Assembly (NCBI GenBank): GCA_025517465.1
Contig: JAOPKE010000001.1
Coordinates: forward strand, 806,001-870,000
DNA: 64,000 nucleotides
Source of the DNA: Halobacteria archaeon HArc-gm2
Lineage (GTDB): Archaea > Halobacteriota > Halobacteria > Halobacteriales > Haloarculaceae
Direction of reading: 5' to 3'
Position numbers and translations under genes: made by a program. How positions within the stretch are numbered: position 1 is the stretch's first letter; every line of letters starts with the position of its first letter. The notes below the pieces were generated by a model, which did no database searches, was not told the origin of the DNA, and saw only the letters and a program-made list of their open reading frames with translations. Shown here piece after piece: positions 44,226 through 54,282 of the stretch.

Positions 44226-45179
44226 ATGACAGTCGAGCGGGGCGAACGACGGCGGCTCACGAACGCCGAGCGATATCGGCTCAGAGCCCTCCGACGGGCC
44301 GGGTCGCTGGCCGACCTCGTCCCGCTCACGGGCGTCGATTCCGAGCACGCCGCCTACTTCGCTGCCAAGCGAACCTGGAACGAACTCCGCACGAAAGAAC
44401 TGGCTGCCAGTGGAGGCGGCAGCGGACTCCCGGGAAACACCGTCGCCGTCGACGACACCGAGTTCCACGTCCACGGCATCACGCACGCTGACACGAAAGC
44501 GGAGCGCCGGTTTCTCCGGGCCCACGTGACCCGCTTGATCGCCGACGACTCGGCGGTGTACTGCGAACAGGGCATTCGCTCGATGTACTTCGCGGACTTC
44601 GACGCGGTGCACGAGATGGATGACTATCGGTGGGCCATGGCAGAGCGCGAGTCCCTCGACGAGAGCAACCGCGTCGCCGACGTGCTCGCGCCGGGTTTCG
44701 ATAGCCTCTCGGAAGACGTGGACACGCTCACGGACCGATTCCGCGACGGCGTCTTCTCACTCATCGAATCGGACGCGGCGGTCGAACAGAACGCCGTCCG
44801 CCGCGCACTCGGCGACGTCGCGTCTTCGCTCCTGACGAACAAGGAATCGATGGCCACCGGCGAGGACTTCGAGTCGTTCCGGAAGCGGCGACTCGCGGCG
44901 GCCAATCCCACGTATCTCCCCGACCTGCAGCGCTACTACGAGCGGCGCTTCCTCCCACAGCCCGTCGAACGCGAGTGGTTGCGCCGCCACGACCCGGAAC
45001 TCGAACTCGTGACGCACGCGCGCAACGAGCGGATGGCCGACTACGCGCTGTACCACGCCGACGACGCGAACGAGATCCACCTGATCGTCGGCGCCGCTCA
45101 CCAGCCGGGCGTCACCTACTACCTCGAACAGCACCGCGACGGAAACCGGGACCTGTCCGGGTTCGAGCCGATTCCGTAA
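44226..45179 (+). CDS. TraB/Tiki (GumN/PrgY) superfamily-like protein
   Basis: 317 aa, no signal peptide or membrane helix. Spaced motifs resemble the TraB/Tiki family: FHVHGITHADTKAERR (GxxH), VYCEQGIRSMY (acidic plus Arg), VTHARNERMADYAL (RN motif) and HLIVGAAHQPGVTYYLEQ (GxxHxxG). Family members include metalloproteases and pheromone inhibitors. The assignment rests on motif order, not on overall similarity I can score. It lies between leuD and the ABC exporter, facing leuD. Confidence 0.5.
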   Translation: MTVERGERRRLTNAERYRLRALRRAGSLADLVPLTGVDSEHAAYFAAKRTWNELRTKELAASGGGSGLPGNTVAVDDTEFHVHGITHADTKAERRFLRAHVTRLIADDSAVYCEQGIRSMYFADFDAVHEMDDYRWAMAERESLDESNRVADVLAPGFDSLSEDVDTLTDRFRDGVFSLIESDAAVEQNAVRRALGDVASSLLTNKESMATGEDFESFRKRRLAAANPTYLPDLQRYYERRFLPQPVEREWLRRHDPELELVTHARNERMADYALYHADDANEIHLIVGAAHQPGVTYYLEQHRDGNRDLSGFEPIP

Positions 45180-45232
45180 GTGAGAGTCGCGACGGTCCGC
45201 AAAACGAGTTCCCGCGAGCGACGGCGATCAGA

Positions 45233-45850
45233 TCAGGAGTCGACGTACGGCAGCGACCCTGCCGTCTCGTCGATGGCGTTCCGGTTGGCCTTCATCAGCG
45301 CCGTCGTGTCCCAGATGCCCTCGACGAGGGCCTGGCGCTGGGCGTCGTCGACCGAGACGCTGACCGACTCGTCGCCGTAGCGGACGGTCTCCGCCGCGAC
45401 GTCGACTTCGAGTTTTCCGTCCGGGTTGTCGTCGACCCACTGCTGGAGTTCGTTGATCGTCTCGTGGTCGGCGGTGACGGTGGGGATGCCGAGCGCGAGG
45501 CAGTTGCCCGCGAAAATCTCCGCGAACGACTCGCCGATGATAGCGTCGATGCCCCAGCGCATCAGGGCCTGTGGCGCGTGCTCGCGCGAGGAGCCACAGC
45601 CGAAGTTCGCGTTGACGACCATGACGTTGGCGTCCTGGAACCGTTCCTCGTTGAAGGTGTGGTCCTTCTCGTTGTCGTCGTCGTCGAATCGCAGGTCGAA
45701 GAAGGCGAACTCGCCCAGGCCGTCGAAGGTGACGACCTTCATGAACCGCGCCGGGATGATCTGGTCGGTGTCGATATCGTTCCCGCGGACGGGGACGCCG
45801 GTGCCCTCGACGTAGTCGACCTCGGGGATCTCCTCTGTCGGATCGCTCAT
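45233..45850 (-). CDS. leuD: 3-isopropylmalate dehydratase small subunit
   Basis: Small subunit of the isomerase converting 2- to 3-isopropylmalate. 205 aa, the longer bacterial-type form. [20 protein letters not shown] at the N-terminus, [18 protein letters not shown] as substrate loop and [19 protein letters not shown] follow the family. ATGA overlap with leuC fixes the start and couples the subunits. Last gene of the ilv-leu operon here. Confidence 0.95.
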   Translation of the reverse strand: MSDPTEEIPEVDYVEGTGVPVRGNDIDTDQIIPARFMKVVTFDGLGEFAFFDLRFDDDDNEKDHTFNEERFQDANVMVVNANFGCGSSREHAPQALMRWGIDAIIGESFAEIFAGNCLALGIPTVTADHETINELQQWVDDNPDGKLEVDVAAETVRYGDESVSVSVDDAQRQALVEGIWDTTALMKANRNAIDETAGSLPYVDS

Positions 45851-47268
45851 GCTACTTGCACCTCTTCCAGGTCGCGCACGTCAGAGACCTCGCCGGTGAT
45901 GGCCGCCGCGGCAACCATCCGGGGGTTCATCAGGACCGTACGGCCATCCTTGCTCCCCTGGCGGCCGACGAAGTTGCGGTTCGAGGAGGAGGCACACGCC
46001 TCGTCGCCCTCCAGCTGGTCCTCGTTCATGCCGAGACACATCGAACAGCCGGCGTTGCGCCAGTCGAAGCCGGCCGCCTCGAAGACGTCCTTGAGGCCTT
46101 CCTCCTCGGCCTGCCGCTGGACGCGCTGGCTGCCGGGGACGACCATCGCGCGGACGTCGTCGTGGACCTGGCGGCCCTCGACGATGCGTGCGGCGCGTCG
46201 CAGGTCGGGCAGGCGCGCGTTCGTACACGAGCCCAGGAAGGCGACGTCGACATCGTAGCCCTCCATCGACTCGCCGGGTTCGACGCGCATGTGCTCCTGG
46301 GCACGCCGGGCGGTGTCCTGTTTGTCCTCGGGCAGGTCTTCGGGGGCCGGAATCGGGTCGTGGATGCCGATGCCCTGTCCGGGGGTGGTACCCCAGGTGA
46401 CGACCGGGTCCAGTTCGGAGGCGTCGATGTGGACGACGTCGTCGTACTCGGCGTCCTCGTCGCTCCGGATGGACTCCCAGTAGGGCTTCAGCTCCTCGAA
46501 CTTCTCGGGGTGCTCCCGGAAGAAGTCCGTCTCCTGCATCCACTCGTAGGTGGTCTCGTCGGGGTTGACGTAGCCCGCGCGAGCGCCGCCCTCGATGGAC
46601 ATGTTGCAGATGGACATCCGACCCTCCATGTCGAGGTTTTCGATGGCCTCGCCGGCGTACTCGTAGACGTAGCCGACGCCGCCCTCGGTGCCGAGGCGAC
46701 GGATGATCTCCAGGATGATATCCTTGGCCTCGACGCCCTCGCCGAGCTCGCCGTCGACCTGGATCTTGCGGACCTGCTGTTTCTCCATCGCGATAGTCTG
46801 GGTGGCCAGCACGTCGCGGATCTGGCTCGTCCCGATCCCGAACGCCAGCGCCCCGAAGGCGCCGTGGGTGGAGGTGTGGCTGTCGCCGCAGACGATGGTC
46901 TTGCCGGGCTGGGTGATCCCCTGCTCCGGGCCGACGACGTGGACGATGCCCTGTTCGCCCGACGGCGGGTCCAGGAACTCGATGCCCGCGTCGCGGACGT
47001 TCTCCTCGAGTTCGGACATCATGTTCTCGGCCGCGTCGTCCGAGTAGGGTCGGGACTGGTCTGCGGTGGGGACGATGTGGTCCACCGTCGCCAGCGTAAG
47101 GTCCGGTCGAGCGACCTCGATGTCGCGCTCCCGGAGCATGCCGAAGGCCTGCGGGCTGGTGACCTCGTGGATGAGGTGGAGGCCCACGAACAGCTGGTCC
47201 TGCCCGTTGGGCAGCGTCGTCACCTTGTGGCGGTCCCAGACCTTGTCGTAGAGGGTTCCCGAACTCAT
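45847..47268 (-). CDS. leuC: 3-isopropylmalate dehydratase large subunit
   Basis: Aconitase-fold [4Fe-4S] subunit. 473 aa. Cluster cysteines are in [13 protein letters not shown] and [14 protein letters not shown]; other marks are [20 protein letters not shown] and [19 protein letters not shown]. Overlaps leuD (ATGA) and starts by ATGA overlap with the preceding 78-aa gene. Confidence 0.96.
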   Translation of the reverse strand: MSSGTLYDKVWDRHKVTTLPNGQDQLFVGLHLIHEVTSPQAFGMLRERDIEVARPDLTLATVDHIVPTADQSRPYSDDAAENMMSELEENVRDAGIEFLDPPSGEQGIVHVVGPEQGITQPGKTIVCGDSHTSTHGAFGALAFGIGTSQIRDVLATQTIAMEKQQVRKIQVDGELGEGVEAKDIILEIIRRLGTEGGVGYVYEYAGEAIENLDMEGRMSICNMSIEGGARAGYVNPDETTYEWMQETDFFREHPEKFEELKPYWESIRSDEDAEYDDVVHIDASELDPVVTWGTTPGQGIGIHDPIPAPEDLPEDKQDTARRAQEHMRVEPGESMEGYDVDVAFLGSCTNARLPDLRRAARIVEGRQVHDDVRAMVVPGSQRVQRQAEEEGLKDVFEAAGFDWRNAGCSMCLGMNEDQLEGDEACASSSNRNFVGRQGSKDGRTVLMNPRMVAAAAITGEVSDVRDLEEVQVA

Positions 47269-47501
47269 ACTGACTCGTCCCGACCCTCTGTCCCGCGCTC
47301 GAAGGTGCGTTTGGCGCCCTCGGTCGGGGACTCGTGGTCGACGTCTTCCATGGATTCCTCGTCCGGCTGCTGTTCGTCTGCCGATTCCGAACCGTTACGC
47401 TCGCCCCCGTCCGCGGCCACGTCGGGGCCGCGACGGAACGCCGCGCCGAACGGTTCGTCCGTGTGTGGATGCGTGTGGTCCACGTCTTGCATGGTACTCA
47501 T
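47265..47501 (-). CDS. 78-aa acidic protein between ilvC and leuC
   Basis: Not recognised. 78 aa, very hydrophilic. It contains two related units, [22 protein letters not shown] and, after a Ser/Glu/Gln spacer, MEDVDHESP with KRTFERG; each runs DVDH-x-x-P ... F-x-RG. The gene starts 5 bp after the ilvC stop and ends by ATGA overlap with leuC, so translation is tightly tied to the operon. Possible roles are a small subunit or regulator of the LeuCD or IlvC enzymes; nothing proves this. Confidence 0.72.
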   Translation of the reverse strand: MSTMQDVDHTHPHTDEPFGAAFRRGPDVAADGGERNGSESADEQQPDEESMEDVDHESPTEGAKRTFERGTEGRDESV

Positions 47502-47505
47502 AGTC

Positions 47506-48555
47506 TCAGTCTGCGTTCACTCTCGTCTGCTCGTCGTCCTCGGACCCGCTGTCCTCCTCGGCCCACGCGAACAGGTCGCGCAGCTTCTCGCCGACGTCCT
47601 CGATCTCGTGGTTCTTCTCGGCCTGGCGGAGCTGCGTGTAGCTCGGTCGGCCGGCCTGGTTCTCGGTGATCCACTCCTGGGCGAATCGGCCTGACTGGAC
47701 GTCTTCGAGTGCTTCCTCCATCTTCTCCCGGGCGTGGTCGTCGACGATGTCGTCGCCCTTGGTGAGTCCGCCGTACTCCGCGGTGTCGGAGACGGAGTCC
47801 CACATCTCGCCGAGCCCGCCCTCGTACATCAGGTCGACGATGAGTTTGAGCTCGTTCATGCACTCGAAGTAGGCCATCTCCGGGCTGTAGCCCGCGTCGA
47901 CGAGCGTCTCGTAGCCGTGCTTGACCAGGCTCGTGACGCCGCCACAGAGGACGGCCTGCTCGCCGAACAGGTCCGTCTCGACCTCCTCCTGGAACGTCGT
48001 CTCGATGACGCCGGCGCGGGTGCAACCGATGCCCTTCGCGTAGGCCAGCGCCTGCTCCTTGGCGTCGCCCGTGACGTCCTGGTAGACGGCGATGAGGCCG
48101 GGCGTCCCCTGGTCCTTCTCGTAGTTCCGGCGGACGAGGTGGCCCGGCGACTTCGGCGCGACCATCGTCACGTCGACGTGCTCCGGGGGCTGGATCTGGT
48201 TGTACTGGATGTTGAACCCGTGGGCGAACTGCAGCGTGTCGCCCTCCTCGAGTTCGTCGACGATCTCCTCGAAGACGGCGGGCTGGACCGTGTCCGGCAC
48301 CAGCACGGAGACGATGTCGGCCTGGGCGGCCGCCTCGCTCGGCGTCGCCACGGTCAGGCCCTCGTCCTCGGCCGCCGCGCGCGACGAGGAGTTCTCTCGC
48401 AGGCCGACGATCACGTCGACGCCGCTCTCGTGGAGGTTGAGCGCGTGGGCGTGGCCCTGGCTGCCGTAGCCCAGTACCGCGACCGTCTTGTCCGCTAGCT
48501 GTGCTTCGTCCGCGTCGTCGTCGTAGTAGACTTCGGTAGTGAATTCGTCAGTCAT
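47506..48555 (-). CDS. ilvC: Ketol-acid reductoisomerase
   Basis: Mg- and NADPH-dependent step common to valine, isoleucine and leucine precursor synthesis. 349 aa, class [21 protein letters not shown] binds the cofactor; the beta2 loop [15 protein letters not shown] has Arg and Ser as expected for NADPH; metal ligands lie in [14 protein letters not shown] and [17 protein letters not shown] 48555 overlaps the end of ilvN by 8 bp. Confidence 0.96.
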   Translation of the reverse strand: MTDEFTTEVYYDDDADEAQLADKTVAVLGYGSQGHAHALNLHESGVDVIVGLRENSSSRAAAEDEGLTVATPSEAAAQADIVSVLVPDTVQPAVFEEIVDELEEGDTLQFAHGFNIQYNQIQPPEHVDVTMVAPKSPGHLVRRNYEKDQGTPGLIAVYQDVTGDAKEQALAYAKGIGCTRAGVIETTFQEEVETDLFGEQAVLCGGVTSLVKHGYETLVDAGYSPEMAYFECMNELKLIVDLMYEGGLGEMWDSVSDTAEYGGLTKGDDIVDDHAREKMEEALEDVQSGRFAQEWITENQAGRPSYTQLRQAEKNHEIEDVGEKLRDLFAWAEEDSGSEDDEQTRVNAD

Positions 48556-49150
48556 CAGTTTCGAGTGTGTCCGCCCCTCTCTCAAGTGCTGCGGTTCCGG
48601 TCCGGCAGACTTCCTGCACGTCGAACTGCTGGAAGGCCTCGACCGCCGCGTCTATCTTCTGCTGGCTGCCGGTCAGCTCGACCGTCACGGTGTCGGTCGT
48701 CACGTCGACGGCCTGACCACCGTACATGTCGGCGACGGCCTGGACGTCGTCGGGCTTCTCGCCGTTCACCTTGATGAGGGCGAGTTCCCGTCGGGTGGCC
48801 TCGGGTTCCAGCTCTTCGACCGAGATGGTCGGCACCAGCTTCTCCAGTTGCTTCTTCGCCTGCTGGACGCCCGGGTCCGGCTCCTCGATGACGATGGTCA
48901 TCCGGGCGACGTCGTGGTCCACCGTGGGCCCGACGGTGAGGCTCTCGATGTTGAACTGTCGCCGGCTGAAGAGGCTCGACACCTCCGAGAGGACGCCGGG
49001 TTCGTGTTTCACGAGCGCCGAGAGCACCGCCTGTCGGGGCTGGTGGGTCGCCTCGGCCTCGGGGTCGATGCGAATTCCTTGCGAGTTGCGCCGGCCCGCC
49101 GGACGCATCCGTTCGTCCGGAGCCGGTCCTGGCATTCCTCCGCCGCTCAT
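48548..49150 (-). CDS. ilvN: Acetolactate synthase regulatory subunit
   Basis: 200 aa. ACT domain at about residues 40-115 ([40 protein letters not shown]), followed by the C-terminal ALS_ss domain ([38 protein letters not shown]). It binds valine or other effectors and regulates IlvB in known systems. A Pro/Gly/Arg-rich N-terminus of about 35 residues is extra. ATGA overlap with ilvB. Confidence 0.95.
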   Translation of the reverse strand: MSGGGMPGPAPDERMRPAGRRNSQGIRIDPEAEATHQPRQAVLSALVKHEPGVLSEVSSLFSRRQFNIESLTVGPTVDHDVARMTIVIEEPDPGVQQAKKQLEKLVPTISVEELEPEATRRELALIKVNGEKPDDVQAVADMYGGQAVDVTTDTVTVELTGSQQKIDAAVEAFQQFDVQEVCRTGTAALERGADTLETDD

Positions 49151-50910
49151 AGTTGATCCAAGTGGTCTTCGTTCAGCGCGAACAGTCCGTTGTCTCCGCC
49201 GCTGGGAACCATCGGGTAGACGTTCTCCGCGGGGTCGATGATGGCGTCGATGACCGACGGGCCGTCGTACTCGCGGGCGGCCTCGATGGTCTCCTCGACG
49301 TCGTCGTAGTCTTCCAGTCGGAAGCCCTGGGCGCCGAAGGCCTCGGCGAGCTTGTCGAACTCGGGGATCCACGGGTACTCTGAGGCCATCCGGCGGCCCT
49401 CGTAGAACCCGTCCTGCCACTGGCGCACCATCCCGACGGCCTCGTTGTTGAGGACGACGTAGGTGATGTCCAGGTTCTCCCGGACAGCGACGGAAAGTCC
49501 CTGGACCGTCATCAGGAAGGAACCGTCGCCGTCGAAGCAGACGACCTCCTGGTCGGGCGCGGCGAGCTTGGCGCCGATGGCCGATGGCACGCCGTATCCC
49601 ATCGTCCCCAGCCCGTGGCTGGACACCCAGGTCCGGGGCTCGCGGTAGGTCCAGAACTGGCTGGCCCACATCTGGTGCTGGCCGACGCCGGTGGTGACGA
49701 TGGTGTCGTCCGGCGTCACCTCGGAGAACTTTTCGACGACGTACTGCGGCTTGAGGGGTTCGTCGTCGGGCGTCTCGTACTCCATCGGGTACTCGGCCTT
49801 CCACGTCTGGCACTGCTCGCGCCACTCGTCGCAGTCGGGCGCGGCCGGCATCGCGTCGTACAGCTGCCGGAGCACTGCCTTCGCGTCCCCGATCAGCGGG
49901 TAGTCAGCGTGGATGTTCTTCGAAATCTCGGCCGGGTCGATGTCGACGTGGATGACCTCGGCGTCGGGAGCGAACGAGTCGACGCCGCCGGTCAGGCGGT
50001 CGTCGAAGCGCGTCCCGATCGCGAGCAGGCAGTCGGTGTTGGTGATGGCCATGTTGGCGTAGCCGGTGCCGTGCATGCCTGCCCATTCGAGGGAGAGTTC
50101 GTGGTCCTCGGGGAAGCTCCCGATGCCGGGCATCGTCGTCATGACCGGGACCTCGTAGTCGATGGCGAAGTCGCGCAACGCGTTCGACGCGTTCGCCTTG
50201 ATCACGCCGCCGCCAGCGAGGATGACCGGTCGATCCGCGGCCGCGAGGGCGTCGGCGGCCTCCTGGACGTTCGCGTCGTCGGCCTCCTCGGGCGGGTGGT
50301 ACGTGTCGGGCGCCTTCGGCTCGCCGGGCTGGACGTCGGTCTCGCCCTGCGTGACGTCCTTGGGCAGGTCGACGAGCGTCGGGCCCTGGCGGCCCTCCTC
50401 GGCGAGTGCGAACGCCTCGCTGACGTCGAAGCCGACGGTGTCGGAGTCGTCGGCGAAGTAGCTGTGCTTGGTGACGGGCTGGGAGATTCCCACCGTGTCC
50501 GTCTCCTGGAAGGCGTCGTTCCCGACGAAGTTCGTCGGGACCTGCCCGGTCAGGGCGATCATCGGGTCCGAGTCCATGTTTGCGTCGGCGATGCCGGTGA
50601 TCAGGTTCGTCGCCCCCGGCCCGGACGTCGCGAAGCAGACGCCGGGTTCACCGGAGACGATGCCGTAGGCGTCCGCGGCGTGAGAGGCGCCCTGCTCGTG
50701 GGCCATCGTCACGTGGTTCATGTCCGAGTCGTACAGCGCGTCGTAGACAGGCATGATCGCCCCGCCCTGGACGCCGAAGACGTACTCGGCGCCGGCGTTC
50801 TCGAGCGCGCGGACGACGGACTCGGCGCCGGTCTCGACCGGTTTGTCCCCGGTCGCTTCTTCCTCGGCTTCCGTCTCGTCCTCTTGCTGGACGGGCGCAC
50901 CCTCGCTCAT
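49147..50910 (-). CDS. ilvB: Acetolactate synthase catalytic subunit
   Basis: 587 aa, TPP- and FAD-dependent first common step to branched-chain amino acids. TPP Glu in MAHEQGASHAADAYGI; FAD/central domain with ALTGQVPTNFVGNDAFQE; TPP/Mg motif CFDGDGSFLMTVQGLSVAVR ... VVLNNEAVGMVRQWQ. A 30-residue acidic N-terminal extension is normal for haloarchaea. ATG 50910 overlaps the stop of a 20-codon upstream ORF (ATGA), and a BCAA-rich leader ORF lies further upstream. Confidence 0.96.
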   Translation of the reverse strand: MSEGAPVQQEDETEAEEEATGDKPVETGAESVVRALENAGAEYVFGVQGGAIMPVYDALYDSDMNHVTMAHEQGASHAADAYGIVSGEPGVCFATSGPGATNLITGIADANMDSDPMIALTGQVPTNFVGNDAFQETDTVGISQPVTKHSYFADDSDTVGFDVSEAFALAEEGRQGPTLVDLPKDVTQGETDVQPGEPKAPDTYHPPEEADDANVQEAADALAAADRPVILAGGGVIKANASNALRDFAIDYEVPVMTTMPGIGSFPEDHELSLEWAGMHGTGYANMAITNTDCLLAIGTRFDDRLTGGVDSFAPDAEVIHVDIDPAEISKNIHADYPLIGDAKAVLRQLYDAMPAAPDCDEWREQCQTWKAEYPMEYETPDDEPLKPQYVVEKFSEVTPDDTIVTTGVGQHQMWASQFWTYREPRTWVSSHGLGTMGYGVPSAIGAKLAAPDQEVVCFDGDGSFLMTVQGLSVAVRENLDITYVVLNNEAVGMVRQWQDGFYEGRRMASEYPWIPEFDKLAEAFGAQGFRLEDYDDVEETIEAAREYDGPSVIDAIIDPAENVYPMVPSGGDNGLFALNEDHLDQL

Positions 50911-50969
50911 CGGTGCTCACCCCGTCTGGTCTGTCCTCGATACCTCGGTGCTGTGCTGTGTCCGTTCAT
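50907..50969 (-). CDS. 20-codon upstream ORF coupled to ilvB
   Basis: MNGHSTAPRYRGQTRRGEHR, ending in a TGA that overlaps the ilvB ATG (ATGA). The overlap is the same type used between ilvB/ilvN, ilvC-side gene/leuC and leuC/leuD. It has no branched-chain codon run and no known homologue to me. It could serve to deliver ribosomes to ilvB by termination-reinitiation. Confidence 0.45.
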   Translation of the reverse strand: MNGHSTAPRYRGQTRRGEHR

Positions 50970-51030
50970 TGCTAGATCCTGCTGTGTTCGTGAAAGGCCG
51001 GTACGACGTCGCGGAGAGAGTGGTGTGTGC

Positions 51031-51046
51031 GGGGCTAGAGCGCCCC
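51031..51046 (-). promoter_or_regulatory. GC hairpin at the leader-peptide stop codon
   Basis: In the minus-strand transcript GGGGC (51046-51042) pairs with GCCCC (51035-51031) around a 6-nt loop holding the last Leu codon and most of the TAG stop. An earlier GCCCC (51090-51086) could pair with the same GGGGC, and GGGG (51096-51093) with that CCCC, giving mutually exclusive 1:2, 2:3 and 3:4 pairings. No U-run follows, so simple intrinsic termination is unlikely. Confidence 0.5.
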
Positions 51047-51118
51047 TACAATACCCGCGAGAAGAACGAGTGCGCCGCTGCCGGCGGGGCGACCCCTTCG
51101 TGCAGCGTGCGCCGTCAT
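51035..51118 (-). CDS. Candidate ilv leader peptide, 27 aa
   Basis: The peptide reads MTAHAARRGRPAGSG followed by ALVLLAGIVGAL and TAG. Seven of the last 11 codons are Leu (4), Val (2) or Ile (1), the end products of the operon downstream. The N-terminal half is basic, as in bacterial ilv leader peptides. A TATA element centred 30 nt upstream predicts that transcription begins within a few bases of the ATG, so translation would be leaderless. It overlaps alternative hairpins and lies 125 bp before ilvB. A coincidental hydrophobic short frame is the alternative. Confidence 0.55.
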   Translation of the reverse strand: MTAHAARRGRPAGSGALVLLAGIVGAL

Positions 51119-51143
51119 CAGTACGAATTTCTGTTCCGCACCC

Positions 51144-51153
51144 GTAATAAGAC
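51144..51153 (-). promoter_or_regulatory. TATA box of the ilvB leader transcript
   Basis: On the minus strand GTCTTATTAC follows a purine-rich AGAA (BRE-like), centred about 30 nt before the leader ATG at 51118 and within the 375-bp gap between leuA and ilvB. Confidence 0.55.
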
Positions 51154-51285
51154 TTCTGTGACAGGCCGTCCCGAAGCGCTGCTGCGCGGCGTCGCGATTC
51201 CGCCTCCCGGGACGCGTTCTGCCCGTCAAACACCGCCACCGACACCAGTCGCTGGCCGGCGGTCGAATCCGCGACGGAGGTCATC

Positions 51286-52497
<1,212 letters not shown>

Positions 52498-52536
52498 TAT
52501 GATTGGACATAATCGTTTGAGTACAGACCCTGCGAT

Positions 52537-52546
52537 GTATTTAAAG
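52537..52546 (-). promoter_or_regulatory. TATA box of leuA
   Basis: Minus-strand CTTTAAATAC, centred about 44 nt before the leuA ATG, implies a leader of about 15-20 nt. Confidence 0.6.
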
Positions 52547-52696
52547 CTGTCCATGAACCCGCAGGCGTGAGAGCCGTTGGCGTGGAACGACTCGGTCCTG
52601 CAGGCGCTCACGGACTGTAGCGCGTTCGGACGCCGGTCCAGTCACGCCGACTGGAAACAGCGACGTTTTTCAGGACGGACCGTCAACAGTCGTGGT

Positions 52697-53020
52697 ATGG
52701 CTGCCCATATCTCCCGGGGAGAATGCGGCGACGCGGCCGACCTCCCGGCGGTCGTGCCCTTCGATATCCCTCATCTGAGTCGACTGAGCTGGGAACTCGG
52801 CTCCCGCATCGTGGAAGACGACGAGTCGACCCGTTACGGCACCTGGTCGCACGTCGAGACACCCTGGAGACTGACCGTCTACCGCGTTACGAGTGCGACC
52901 GTTCTCCTCAGGCTACACACACCGGTCGGGAGAGAACGATTCTACGGCGCCGCCCTGAGAGACTTCGAATCCGACGGGTCTCGGCTCGAAACGGACCCCA
53001 CCTGGCGACAGGTCGACTGA
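52697..53020 (+). CDS. Haloarchaeal protein of unknown function
   Basis: 107 aa from ATG 52697. Predicted alternating strands (GTWSHVETPWRLTVYRVTSA, VLLRLHTPVGRERFYGAALR) after a short N-terminal helix, with regular Trp and Arg residues. No known family or motif comes to mind. An in-frame extension upstream to 52577 looks non-coding. Confidence 0.6.
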   Translation: MAAHISRGECGDAADLPAVVPFDIPHLSRLSWELGSRIVEDDESTRYGTWSHVETPWRLTVYRVTSATVLLRLHTPVGRERFYGAALRDFESDGSRLETDPTWRQVD

Positions 53021-53116
53021 CCGGACGAGTTCGCGACGACCCAGTAGTCCGCTCGGGGTCGACGAGTCCGGTTCGCCAGGGGAGGATTTTTCTCGGTCCA
53101 CTGCAACCACTCTCCC

Positions 53117-53422
53117 ATGAGCGACTTCGAGGGACTGGACCTGCAGGCCGTGGAGGACCAGATGGACGAGGGGAACGAGGGAGAAGAGGGGAGTAACCGC
53201 GTCGTCCTGGCGGTGCTGGACGACTCCACACCGCCGGAGGAGTGGCTCGACATGATAGACGACGGCGACGTCCTCGTGCTCGACGTCGACGGCGACCTGA
53301 ACGAACTCGCGTCGACGTTCGCGCGCGACGTGAAAGAGGGCGGCGGCGAACTGATGCACTTCCGGGGGTTCCTCGTCGTCACGCCGCCGGGAGTCGCCAT
53401 CGACAGGGACCGCCTGGAGTGA
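53117..53422 (+). CDS. Conserved haloarchaeal protein (DUF5779-like)
   Basis: 101 aa. N-terminal acidic helix (DFEGLDLQAVEDQMDEG), then VVLAVLDDSTPPEEWLDMI, VLVLDVDGDLNELASTFARD and GGGELMHFRGFLVVTPPGVA. I recall close sequences throughout haloarchaea under DUF5779; function is unknown. A small alpha/beta protein, cytoplasmic. Confidence 0.78.
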   Translation: MSDFEGLDLQAVEDQMDEGNEGEEGSNRVVLAVLDDSTPPEEWLDMIDDGDVLVLDVDGDLNELASTFARDVKEGGGELMHFRGFLVVTPPGVAIDRDRLE

Positions 53423-53449
53423 ACCGATTCGACTGACCGGTTCCGAGAT

Positions 53450-54151
53450 CTATTCTTCGCACAACGTGAGATAGTGGCCGTCGGGGTCCCGGATTCGAAA
53501 ACCTGACTCCACCTCGTCGATAGCCAGGGCATCCCGTGTCACCCGATCAGCGGCGATTTCCGCGTCCTCGGCGGTGATGCCCCAGTCCACGTGGACGCCG
53601 CCGCGGCCGTCGGCGAGGCCGAGCTGAGGTTCCCACAGTTCCAGGTCGACGTCGCCGCCGGTCATCCGCACCCGCCGACGCTCGTCGCCGTGGTCGACCG
53701 GTTCGAAGCCGAGGCGCTGGTAGAAGACGCGGGCCGGTTCCAGTTCCTCGACCTCCAGAACGACCTCGAACAGGCCGACGACGACGGGGCCGTCCACAGC
53801 GAGACTGTCGACGTTAGACCCGGCGAGTTCCACACAGTGACCGTCTGGATCGTCGAAGTACAGCGACCGGGTGTCACCGAACTGGTGCTCCACGAGGTCG
53901 AATCGCTCGTCCAGCCGTTCGTACCAGTCGTCGTACGCCACGCTCGGGACCGACAGCGCGTAGTGGGTGTGGAGGCCGCCACGCGGGACGTCGCCGGGCG
54001 CGCGCAACCGGAGTTCGGTCTTACCGACGTCGAAGGCGACCTCCCGTTCGGCCTCGCGCACGACAGGCAGGTCAAGGACCGACTCGTAGAACGACCTGGC
54101 CCGGTCGAGGTACTTCACCTCCAGCGCCAGCCACCGCGGCGTCGAAAGCAT
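53450..54151 (-). CDS. VOC-superfamily (glyoxalase/dioxygenase fold) protein, two domains
   Basis: 233 aa, two betaalphabetabetabeta modules pairs. First half: EVKYLDRARSFYESVLDLPV, FGDTRSLYFDDPDGHCVELAG. Second half: VGLFEVVLEVEELEPARVFY, IRDPDGHYLTLCEE. The DPDGH ... E pattern at the end of each module supplies metal-type ligands, so a metal-dependent lyase, dioxygenase or resistance protein is possible. Substrate unknown. Confidence 0.87.
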   Translation of the reverse strand: MLSTPRWLALEVKYLDRARSFYESVLDLPVVREAEREVAFDVGKTELRLRAPGDVPRGGLHTHYALSVPSVAYDDWYERLDERFDLVEHQFGDTRSLYFDDPDGHCVELAGSNVDSLAVDGPVVVGLFEVVLEVEELEPARVFYQRLGFEPVDHGDERRRVRMTGGDVDLELWEPQLGLADGRGGVHVDWGITAEDAEIAADRVTRDALAIDEVESGFRIRDPDGHYLTLCEE

Positions 54152-54246
54152 ACCCGCGCTTCGTCCGGTCAGCAGAAAGTCGTTCGCCCGAACGTCCGTG
54201 TGCGGGTTCCGCCCGCTACCACGTCAGCAGCTCCGCCGCTCCGCTC

Positions 54247-54262
54247 GCCGTATTTATACGGC
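54247..54262 (+). promoter_or_regulatory. Palindrome spanning a TATA box
   Basis: GCCGTA-TTTA-TACGGC is a perfect 6-bp inverted repeat enclosing TATTTATA (54251-54258), centred about 28 nt before the ATG at 54283. A repressor bound here would block TBP directly. Confidence 0.6.
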
Positions 54263-54282
54263 GCACGGGCCTACGTCCGCAC

